The notes under the pieces are model-generated. The model was given only the letters and a program-made list of their open reading frames with translations, searched no databases and was not told the origin of the DNA. Positions 1-5,212 of a DNA stretch of 9,486 nt are shown one piece after another. How positions within the stretch are numbered: position 1 is the first letter of the stretch; each line of letters begins with the position of its first letter. The DNA lies in assembly GCA_012514445.1 (NCBI GenBank), contig JAAZAI010000215.1, forward strand, positions 1 through 9,486, given 5' to 3'. The position numbers were made by a program, and so were the translations under genes. This stretch comes from Lentisphaerota bacterium. GTDB lineage: Bacteria; Verrucomicrobiota; Kiritimatiellia; RFP12; UBA3636.

Positions 1-250
1 CGGCGTCGAGATCGTCCGCCTTGTGAATGCCGATTGCCGGGTTGACGTGGCGACCGCGTAGGATTGCGCCTGTTGCGTTCCATGCTTGCGCCGGGACGTG
101 GACGCGGGCGACCGGGCGGACGCTGGCAGAGACGGCGAGGCGGGCAATCGTGGCGGGTATCGGCAAGCCGTCGAGGCGACCGGGAAGGCGTCCGGCGTGG
201 CGTGGTGGAAGACAGAGCCGAAGACGTGCCGGGAATCCATGCCGGTTCAT
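1..250 (-). CDS. Possible partial gene running off the left edge, unknown function
   Basis: On the minus strand an open frame begins at an ATG at 248-250 and stays open to the left edge, about 83 codons, so its C-terminus lies outside the window. The part nearest the edge reads like a normal protein (for example NPAIGIHKADDLDA) and its codons mostly end in G or C. The first 60 or so residues are rich in Arg, Pro and Ala and look less convincing. No clear ribosome binding site precedes the ATG, so the true start may be internal or the gene may be degraded. The plus strand with the same codon boundaries is broken by stops at 59-61 and 254-256, which weakly favours the minus strand. I do not recognise the family. 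The frame overlaps the GGCGACC repeat tract, which adds doubt. Confidence 0.3.
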   Translation of the reverse strand, partial: MNRHGFPARLRLCLPPRHAGRLPGRLDGLPIPATIARLAVSASVRPVARVHVPAQAWNATGAILRGRHVNPAIGIHKADDLDA

Positions 251-457
251 CCGTAGAGCCGTCCATCATGGCGACCACTGGCAAGACCGCCGGGAAGCAT
301 GGCCGGGCGTCCGCCGTGGCAATCGTGGCACATCGGCACCGAAGACCGGCGGCTAATCACGGCCCCGGAAAGAAGATCGTGGCGACCGTCCAGACAACCG
401 ACCCGACCGTCACCCCGTAGGAAGCCGCGTGGACGTGCGCACAAGCGCGGGGCGACC
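49..457. repeat. Tract with six scattered copies of GGCGACC
   Basis: The heptamer GGCGACC occurs on the plus strand at 49, 107, 175, 270, 381 and 451, often followed by G or GGG. Spacing is irregular (58, 68, 95, 111 and 70 bases) and the copies fall in different reading frames, so this is not a repeat within one protein. The longer contexts GTGGCGACCG (47, 379) and GGGCGACCGGG (106, 450) also recur. The stretch 251-577 has no gene I can support; its open frames are Arg/Pro/Gly-rich by-products of high GC. It may be a decayed repeat array or low-complexity DNA. Confidence 0.45.
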
Positions 458-577
458 GGGACGGGGCGTGGACGGCGGAGCCATGCCGGGGGAAGGTGGA
501 CGGGGTGCCGCTGCACCCTAGGGGAGGGGGGGCGGAGCCGACCACGGGGCCTTGTAGGAAGATGGATCGGGGGCAGG

Positions 578-702
578 AAAAAGCACACACTTCCGCACAC
601 ACCGGAGGCGGGAAACAGGATGCACGAGGGATTCATGGCTGTATGCAAGGGCTTTACGGCGTGGCGGTGTGTGCCCGGTGTGTGCGGAAGTGTGTGCTTT
701 TT
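578..702. repeat. Perfect 28-bp inverted repeat built from phased GTGTGTGC units
   Basis: The arm at 578-605 is the exact reverse complement of the arm at 675-702, with 69 bases between them. The outer ends are A5 and T5. Each arm holds two copies of GTGTGTGC or its complement GCACACAC (583 and 595 in the left arm, 678 and 690 in the right), and one more copy lies just inside the right arm at 667. The steps of 11-12 bp are close to one helical turn. The structure could be a long hairpin ending in U5, the ends of a small mobile element, or a multi-site protein-binding region. Both strands read through it give similar peptides, which is a by-product of the symmetry and not evidence of a gene. 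No transposase lies nearby. Confidence 0.8.
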
Positions 703-758
703 GCCCCTGTATTCCACCTTGTTTCACGCTGTAGCACACAAGAAGGCCGGAAAAGAAG

Positions 759-795
759 AAACCCCCTAAACCGTTATGGTTCAAGGGGTTTTTCT
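759..795 (-). terminator. Rho-independent terminator after tRNA-Val, probably bidirectional
   Basis: AAACCCC (759-765) pairs with GGGGTTT (785-791). A 3x3 internal loop leads to an inner stem, AACC (769-772) with GGTT (778-781). On the minus strand the hairpin is followed by a T-rich run, TTTCTTCTTTT, which suits the end of the tRNA-Val transcript just upstream. On the plus strand the stem ends in T5, so it may also stop transcription from the left. Confidence 0.8.
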
Positions 796-805
796 GTTGA
801 AAAAG

Positions 806-882
806 TGGTGGGCAATACTGGACTCGAACCAGTGACCCCTACCGTGTGAAGGTAATGCTCTAACCAACTGAGCTAATTGCCC
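806..882 (-). tRNA. tRNA-Val, anticodon CAC
   Basis: Read on the minus strand this folds as a complete cloverleaf. The acceptor stem is GGGCAAT with ATTGCCC, the D stem GCTC with GAGC, the anticodon stem TTACC with GGTAG (one T-G wobble), and the T stem ACTGG with CCAGT around TTCGAGT. The seven-base anticodon loop TTCACAC gives anticodon CAC, which reads the valine codon GUG. The 3' CCA is encoded at 806-808, after discriminator A (809). A consensus promoter lies just upstream and a terminator just downstream, so it is probably transcribed alone. The 3' end faces the repeat-rich region at 1-760, the side where tRNA-targeting elements usually insert. Confidence 0.97.
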
Positions 883-896
883 GGGTACATGCGTGG

Positions 897-926
897 AATC
901 TAATCAAAAACGCCTTCGGATGTCAA
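897..926 (-). promoter_or_regulatory. Sigma-70-type promoter of tRNA-Val
   Basis: On the minus strand a perfect -35 box TTGACA (921-926) is separated by 18 bases from a -10 box TAGATT (897-902). Transcription would start near 890, about eight bases before the mature tRNA 5' end at 882, a normal short leader. Confidence 0.8.
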
Positions 927-982
927 CGCTAAAATAATGGCATGATAAATGCGGCTTTTTGATGAATTTGATGGCGCTTCTT

Positions 983-1001
983 GCCGTCCGAGAATGACGG
1001 C
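983..1001 (+). other. Hairpin in the leader of the small hypothetical gene
   Basis: GCCGTC (983-988) and GACGGC (996-1001) form a six-pair GC-rich stem with a seven-base loop. CTT-type bases to the left and GAAG to the right may lengthen it imperfectly. No T-run follows, so it is not a terminator. It sits 41 bases before the ATG at 1043 and could be a leader structure or operator. I see no convincing promoter for the plus strand in 883-1042. Confidence 0.4.
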
Positions 1002-1042
1002 GAAGTCAAGGACAACAACAGATCAGAACGAGGGACGGCAAC

Positions 1043-1402
1043 ATGGGAGAGAGCAACATTCCAGGGAATCCGGCGGAGGGTGGGCTGCAGTGGGAAGATG
1101 CGGACAACCGCACGTTCACCGAGACGATTTTCTTCAATCGGGAAGACGATCATGTTCCTGATGCGGACGTCGCGATCCGAGTTCAAGCCAAGGAACCCGC
1201 GCCGGAAGAGTTCAAAACGCCCATCGGCACCATGAAGCTGGTGCGCTGGGAGGGCATCGGGAGGTTCGAGGGCGAGTTGTACGAGCTCGCCGTCATGTGC
1301 TGGAAAAGCGGCGGATTCAAGCTGTTGCGGAAAATCAGCCCGGCGGAAGCCCGCAAGGCCATCGCCGAAAAGAGCCCGATCCTCGCGGCGTTGTTTGCCT
1401 AG
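1043..1402 (+). CDS. Hypothetical protein, 119 residues
   Basis: An ATG at 1043 follows a ribosome binding site GAGGG (1030-1034) at eight bases, which supports this start. The 119-residue product has no signal peptide, membrane segment or cysteine cluster. Its first 60 residues are acidic and rich in Asp, Glu and Asn and are probably flexible. The rest is more ordered in character (a segment around GTMKLVRWEGIGRFEGELYE, then a basic helix around ISPAEARKAIAEKS). I do not recognise a family. The gene stands alone between the divergent tRNA-Val and the convergent oxidoreductase gene, whose stop codon is only 13 bases away, with no terminator between them. The good start context and sensible composition make it a likely real cytoplasmic protein of unknown role. 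Confidence 0.7.
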   Translation: MGESNIPGNPAEGGLQWEDADNRTFTETIFFNREDDHVPDADVAIRVQAKEPAPEEFKTPIGTMKLVRWEGIGRFEGELYELAVMCWKSGGFKLLRKISPAEARKAIAEKSPILAALFA

Positions 1403-1415
1403 GCGCGGTTTCGTC

Positions 1416-2576
1416 TCAGATATCGGCCACGGCGATCCAGCGCGCTTCGGCGATGGATTGATCCACGGCATCGAGAACTTGGCAGCAGCGCACCCCATCG
1501 GAGAAGTCCGGCGACGTGGCGGTGTTCTGCGCGATGGCCTGTATGAATTCATGGAATTCATGCACGAAGGTCTGCTCATACCCGATGACATGGCCCGCCG
1601 GCCACCAGGCTTTCATGTACGGGTGGCAGCCTTCCGTCGCCTGGATGGTTCGGAATCCGCCGATCCTGGGATCGTCCGTCGCATCGTGGTACTGCAATTC
1701 GTTCATGCGCTCGAACTCGAAACGCACGCTGCCTTTGCTGCCGTTGATTTCGAAGGACATGTCGTTCTTGTGCCCCGCGGCGAACCGAGTCGCCTCGAAG
1801 GAACCCAGCGCGCCGTTGTCGAACTCGGCCAGAAACAGGGTGGCGTCGTCCACCGTGACGGGCTTCAGGACCGCTTTCGTGGAAGACTGCGCCGTGAGAC
1901 CTTGCATGATGCCCACTTCAGGGCGCTCGGCGACAAACGTCTTGTTCATGCCGATCACGCGCTTCATGCCTCCGACGAGGAAATGCGCGAGGTCGATGAG
2001 ATGCGCCCCCAGGTCGCCATGGGAGCCTGAGCCGGCGACCGACTTGTCCAGGCGCCAGACGAGTGGAAACGCGGGGTCGAGGATCCAGTCCTGGAGGTAT
2101 TTGGCGCGGAAGTGGTGGATCGTGCCGAGTTTGCCGCCGTCGATGAGCTGCTTGGCCAGCAGAATGGCCGGCGTGAAGCGGTAGTTGAAGCCGACCTGGT
2201 GCTTCACGCCCGATTTCGTCGCGGCTGCGAGGATGTCCCGGGCGTCTCCGGCCGTCAAGGCCAGTGGCTTCTCGCAGAAGACGTGCTTGCCGTTCTCCGC
2301 TGCCGCGATGGCGATCTGCTTGTGGACGTTGCTCGGAGCGGTGATGTCCACGAGATCGATGTCGGGGCGCCGAACCAGCGCCTTCCAGTCGGTCTCGACG
2401 CTTTCGAACCCGAAAGTGTCCGCCGCCTTGCGCACCCATTCGGAGTCGCGGCCGCAGAGCGCCTTGAGCTCGATCTTCGCGCCGGAATCGAAGAACATCC
2501 CCAGACGCCCCCATGCGTTGCTGTGGGCCTTGCCCATGAACTTGTACCCGACCATGCCGATTCGGATCGTCTTCAT
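1416..2576 (-). CDS. Gfo/Idh/MocA family NAD(P)-dependent oxidoreductase
   Basis: This 386-residue protein has the normal length and layout of the Gfo/Idh/MocA family. An N-terminal Rossmann fold carries the dinucleotide-binding stretch GMVGYKFMGKAH (7-18). The family's CEKP motif follows (101-104, with Lys103 the usual catalytic lysine). The C-terminal alpha/beta domain includes SHGDLGAHLIDLAHFL (185-200), where an Asp and a His commonly complete the active site. Members oxidise or reduce hydroxyl groups of sugars and inositols with NAD(P); the substrate cannot be read from the sequence. The ATG at 2576 is chosen because the conserved fold begins there and GAGGAG lies four bases upstream; the longer open frame to 2849 is not conserved-looking. 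It has its own promoter and no signal peptide. The neighbouring isomerase and hydrolase-like genes suggest a role in sugar breakdown. Confidence 0.95.
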   Translation of the reverse strand: MKTIRIGMVGYKFMGKAHSNAWGRLGMFFDSGAKIELKALCGRDSEWVRKAADTFGFESVETDWKALVRRPDIDLVDITAPSNVHKQIAIAAAENGKHVFCEKPLALTAGDARDILAAATKSGVKHQVGFNYRFTPAILLAKQLIDGGKLGTIHHFRAKYLQDWILDPAFPLVWRLDKSVAGSGSHGDLGAHLIDLAHFLVGGMKRVIGMNKTFVAERPEVGIMQGLTAQSSTKAVLKPVTVDDATLFLAEFDNGALGSFEATRFAAGHKNDMSFEINGSKGSVRFEFERMNELQYHDATDDPRIGGFRTIQATEGCHPYMKAWWPAGHVIGYEQTFVHEFHEFIQAIAQNTATSPDFSDGVRCCQVLDAVDQSIAEARWIAVADI

Positions 2577-2579
2577 ATT

Positions 2580-2585
2580 CTCCTC
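2580..2585 (-). promoter_or_regulatory. Ribosome binding site of the oxidoreductase gene
   Basis: GAGGAG on the minus strand ends four bases (AATA-side spacing GAGGAG-AAT-ATG) before the start codon at 2574-2576. It decides the start, because the upstream part of the open frame lies in promoter and repeat sequence. Confidence 0.85.
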
Positions 2586-2594
2586 ATGCTTGAG

Positions 2595-2624
2595 CCGTGT
2601 CGCATCCGATGATTTCGGACACGG
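2595..2624 (-). promoter_or_regulatory. Inverted repeat at the transcription start of the oxidoreductase gene
   Basis: CCGTGTC and GACACGG (2595-2601 and 2618-2624) are perfect seven-base complements. A shorter inner pairing, CGA with TCG, is possible between them. The element starts right after the -10 box and fills the first half of the short leader. It could be an operator for a dimeric repressor or a leader hairpin. Confidence 0.5.
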
Positions 2625-2628
2625 GGAA

Positions 2629-2657
2629 AGTCTATGTGCGGAGCGCTTCGTTGTCAA
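2629..2657 (-). promoter_or_regulatory. Sigma-70-type promoter of the oxidoreductase gene
   Basis: On the minus strand TTGACA (2652-2657) is followed by a 17-base spacer and TAGACT (2629-2634). The -10 box resembles that of tRNA-Val (TAGATT), which supports both calls. Transcription would begin near 2622, giving a leader of about 46 bases. Confidence 0.75.
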
Positions 2658-2703
2658 CCTGTCTTGCGAGGTCTTGGCGGTCTTGCGAATCGACTTATGA
2701 GAT

Positions 2704-2862
2704 ACTGGGTGGCTGATTGAAGCAAGCGGCGTGCTCGGAGAGCCCGCCCTACCTCGTGAAAATCCCCGTTTAGCGCAGATTTCAAGGGCGCGATCTCCGA
2801 GCGCGCCGCATTCATGGCTCACGCCCCTTTTGCGAATGACTTGCGTCAATCAGCCACCCAGT
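2704..2862. repeat. 159-bp imperfect inverted-repeat element, MITE-like
   Basis: The ends are perfect 17-bp inverted repeats, ACTGGGTGGCTGATTGA at 2704-2720 and its complement at 2846-2862. The pairing continues inward: GCAAG on both sides, then a 16-base match with one mismatch around CGGCG(T/C)GCTCGGAGA, after about 30 extra bases in the right arm. A small central hairpin (TGAAAATC with GATTTCA) lies near 2757-2783. TGAGAT occurs directly before the left end (2698-2703) and again two bases beyond the right end (2865-2870), a possible imperfect target duplication. It holds no credible ORF. It lies between two co-directional genes and may also act as an RNA hairpin. The rest of 2577-2920 holds only the oxidoreductase promoter and leader, plus a weak 5-bp hairpin near 2895-2909. 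Confidence 0.65.
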
Positions 2863-2920
2863 TTTGAGATTGTGCATCCATCCAACGTCTCTTGTTGCTC
2901 CCCCTGGAGCCGCGGACATC

Positions 2921-4837
2921 CTACCGGGCCAGCCGCAACGGCCCCAGCAGGCGCGGCTCCAGGCTGTAGAGCGCCACGCCCTTCACGCCGAGCTTCGTCG
3001 CCGTCTCCATCTGGCGCAGCACCTGCACGGCGTCGAGGTTCGCCTCGAAGGAGGTGGCTCCGATCCCCGCGACGATCCGCTCGCGCGGCGCCTTCGCGAC
3101 CTGCTCGCGCAGGAGCGTCTCGAAGACGCCGTGGTCGCCAGTGTAGTTCATCGGCGCTACGTGGTCCACGAGTCCGCGCGCCACCCATCGCGGCCAGTCC
3201 TGTCCCACCGCGTTCACGCACGAGGGGTGCTTGCCGTACACCGCCGCCGAGAGCGTCGTGCCCGGCCGTGCGCGGCGCACCGCCGCCGCGACGGCCTCCA
3301 CCGCGCCTTCCACCTGCGATGCGCGCCAGGCGTAGTACTGCTTCCGCAGCGGCCCCTTGAATTCGACGTCCGCCGGCCACCGGTTCGCCTTCGTCCCCAG
3401 CCAGCGCTCGAAGACCGCGCGGTCCCGCGCGCCCATCGAGGTCTGTTCGTGCGGGAAGCGGATGTAGTCGAGGTGCACGCCCGCCACGCCCGCGCGCGCG
3501 GCCAGCGCCGCTGCATAAGCCGCGAGCTGCTCGCGGTTGCGCGGGTGGCCGGGATCCGCCCAGACCACCGGCTTGTCGGCCGCGTTCAGCAGTGCACGTC
3601 CCTCCTTGACAAAGGCCGCCTTCTGCGCCTCCGGCATGTGCTGCAGGTTCATCGCGGGTATCCACGCATGCACCCGGACGCCCAGACGTCTCCCGGCGGC
3701 GGTTGCCGCCGCCAGGTCGCGCCAGGCCGCTTCGAAAGCCGGACCTGCGTCAGGACCGCTCGCTCCGCCCGCCGTGAACGCCGGCGCTTTCGCCATCACA
3801 TACAGGTCCGTGACGCCGCTGCGCGCCAGCGCCGCGGCCGTGCCCGCCCAATCGCCCGGATGCAGTCCCGCGCCGCTCGGATCCCATGCCGCCACCACCT
3901 CGTGATCCAAATGGAGCCGATGCGCTGTCGCGTAGGCGCATACGAGCGGCTCGCGCATGTCCCACAGCTTCGCGATCCCCGCCCCGAACAGGCCGCGATC
4001 GAAGTCGCGCCGCTTCAACGTCTCCAGCCGCCGGAGCGTCGCGAGGTAGTCCTCCAGATGAGCCGCGCGCTCGCGGCCGGCCGCGCGTCGCAGCCCCGCC
4101 TCCGCCTCCTCGAACGTGGAGGCGCCCACGATGCCCCAGACCTCGCGGTCGAGCCGCTTCGCCGCATGGCGCCACACTTCCGGACACAGCTTCGCCGTGA
4201 TGGCGGCCAGAAAGCGCTGCCGCAGCACGGCGTCGCCGTCGCCGCCGAGCATCGCGCTCATCCAGTACCCGTGCGGCGTCTCGAAGACCGCCGCGGGTCC
4301 TGGCTCGCCCGAGGGCCCCGTCCAGCGGGCGAGGACTCGCACCGCCTCCGTCTGCGAGGCCGGCCCGAGCACGCGCCGGGTCGCGGTGTCGACGCGGGGC
4401 GGCGCATGGAGCGGACGTGTCGCGCCGAAGGCGAACCCGGTCCAAGGCGCCGTCACGGGCCCGAGCAGCTTGGGTTCGCCGAGACCGAAACGCTTCGCCA
4501 GCGCCGCGGAGGGCGAATAATGCACCACCAGCTTTCCCCCGCGCTTGAGGAACGCGTCGATCAGCGCCAGATGCGCCGCCGTCGGCGTCTCCAGGCAGAT
4601 CAGGTGCGCCACGCGGCACGGCGAGGCCAGCGCCGCCGCCAGGGCCGTGTCGGAGAACGTGGCCGAGGCGATCCCTGCGCCGTCGAGGTCGCGGCCGATG
4701 CCCCGCGCCCGGTTGACGGCGTACGCCCGGTCGCCGACCGCCGAGAGAGTGGCTTCGCCGTGGATGATCGTGACGAGACGCGGCGTGTCGGCCGAGGCCA
4801 GCGAGGTGCAGAGGAGCAGGAGTGTGATGAGACGCAT
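2921..4837 (-). CDS. Secreted GHL10-like putative glycoside hydrolase with N-terminal Rossmann-like region
   Basis: The 638-residue product starts with a signal peptide (MRLITLLLLCTSLASA, 1-16), so it is exported. Residues about 18-220 look like a ThuA/GATase-like Rossmann domain (LIDAFLKRGGKLVVHYSPS, 92-110), and about 305-625 is a glycosyl-hydrolase-like 10 (GHL10, formerly DUF187) TIM barrel. Marks of that family are HLDYIRFP (455-462), AAVYG (531-535) and DWPRWVARGLVDHVAPMNYT (547-566). The Asp in HLDYIRFP is a likely active-site residue by family analogy. Proteins of this family are thought to act on glycans, but the substrate here is unknown. The ATG at 4837 is chosen because the signal peptide begins there; no ribosome binding site precedes it, which is unusual. 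A promoter lies about 140 bases upstream. The plus strand is also open over most of the gene, a high-GC artefact. Confidence 0.88.
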   Translation of the reverse strand: MRLITLLLLCTSLASADTPRLVTIIHGEATLSAVGDRAYAVNRARGIGRDLDGAGIASATFSDTALAAALASPCRVAHLICLETPTAAHLALIDAFLKRGGKLVVHYSPSAALAKRFGLGEPKLLGPVTAPWTGFAFGATRPLHAPPRVDTATRRVLGPASQTEAVRVLARWTGPSGEPGPAAVFETPHGYWMSAMLGGDGDAVLRQRFLAAITAKLCPEVWRHAAKRLDREVWGIVGASTFEEAEAGLRRAAGRERAAHLEDYLATLRRLETLKRRDFDRGLFGAGIAKLWDMREPLVCAYATAHRLHLDHEVVAAWDPSGAGLHPGDWAGTAAALARSGVTDLYVMAKAPAFTAGGASGPDAGPAFEAAWRDLAAATAAGRRLGVRVHAWIPAMNLQHMPEAQKAAFVKEGRALLNAADKPVVWADPGHPRNREQLAAYAAALAARAGVAGVHLDYIRFPHEQTSMGARDRAVFERWLGTKANRWPADVEFKGPLRKQYYAWRASQVEGAVEAVAAAVRRARPGTTLSAAVYGKHPSCVNAVGQDWPRWVARGLVDHVAPMNYTGDHGVFETLLREQVAKAPRERIVAGIGATSFEANLDAVQVLRQMETATKLGVKGVALYSLEPRLLGPLRLAR

Positions 4838-4873
4838 GGAGGAAAATGATGAGTGATGAATGGGAATGTGCTT

Positions 4874-4886
4874 CCCTGAATCAGGG
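4874..4886. promoter_or_regulatory. Palindrome CCCTGAATCAGGG in the leader of the GHL10-like gene
   Basis: A 13-base palindrome with a single central base lies 37-49 bases upstream of the start codon and downstream of the predicted promoter. With no loop it would not make a good RNA hairpin, so a dimeric DNA-binding protein is the more natural partner. A single copy in the window gives little support. Confidence 0.3.
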
Positions 4887-4974
4887 GGGCGGCGTGTCGG
4901 GCGCCGGAATGCGCGATCAACAACAAATCCGCCATAGGCTTGTCCAGAGTTGGCGAAATCGCATTGCGGAAGCC

Positions 4975-5003
4975 ATTGTAGCAAGAGCGAGCGGAACGCT
5001 CAA
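4975..5003 (-). promoter_or_regulatory. Sigma-70-type promoter of the GHL10-like gene
   Basis: On the minus strand TTGAGC (4998-5003), a 17-base spacer and TACAAT (4975-4980) form a good promoter. Transcription would begin near 4968, giving a leader of about 130 bases. Its place between the esterase relic and the GHL10-like gene means that gene can be expressed independently of the isomerase gene upstream. Confidence 0.65.
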
Positions 5004-5044
5004 GCGAGCATCTGCCGCTGCGCGACGGTACATTGACCGCGGCG

Positions 5045-5212
5045 CGTAGGAATAGAAACCGCACTCCACGCCCTTCGCGTGGCACGCCTCCACGAAGTCA
5101 CGAGTGCAAGCGTAGGGCACGGCACCGTCCTTTGTGGCATGCGTGCAGAGGATGCGCGGGGAGCCCGGACTAAGCAACGCCGTGGGCTCTGCTGTCAGCA
5201 GCAGCTCTGGCG
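5045..5212 (-). pseudogene. C-terminal relic of an alpha/beta-hydrolase (BD-FAE-type esterase)
   Basis: Directly after the isomerase stop codon a minus-strand frame reads LLSPGSPRILCTHATKDG, then AVPYACTRDFVEACHAKGVE and CGFYSY. This matches the C-terminal segment of carbohydrate esterases and prolyl-oligopeptidase-like hydrolases (usual pattern PP-TLL-HG-ADxxVPY...A...AGxxCEL..Y), including the aspartate loop that carries the catalytic Asp. About 50 codons remain. The roughly 200 upstream residues with the serine nucleophile are missing, and after YSYAP the frame runs into unrelated sequence before the catalytic His would appear. No start codon or ribosome binding site serves it. It is best read as the leftover of a deleted acetyl-esterase gene that once lay between the isomerase and the GHL10-like gene. 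The open frame extends to 4917, but that tail is not esterase-like. Confidence 0.6.

Noticed and set aside
578..702. CRISPR array reading of the GTGTGTGC repeats
   Set aside because: The units are only 8 bases, partly inverted, with 3-4-base gaps; there are no spacers of usual size and no cas genes.
247..717. Minus-strand 156-codon frame across the inverted repeat
   Set aside because: It is Arg/Pro/His-rich, lacks a ribosome binding site and shares KKHTLPHTP-type peptides with the plus strand only because of the palindrome.
496..849. Plus-strand frame ending in a VGNTGLEPVTPTV-like tail
   Set aside because: The tail is the antisense of tRNA-Val read as protein, and the rest runs through the inverted repeat and terminator.
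929..1591. A 220-codon minus-strand frame opposite the small hypothetical gene
   Set aside because: It overlaps the oxidoreductase C-terminus in another frame, has no start signal, and the plus-strand gene has a good ribosome binding site.
2894..2909. Terminator after the GHL10-like gene from a GCTCC/GGAGC hairpin
   Set aside because: The stem is only five pairs and no T-run follows on the minus strand.
2864..4849. A 661-codon open frame on the plus strand opposite the GHL10-like gene
   Set aside because: It is Arg- and His-rich, has no recognisable motif and mirrors a gene with signal peptide and family motifs; it is a high-GC antisense artefact.
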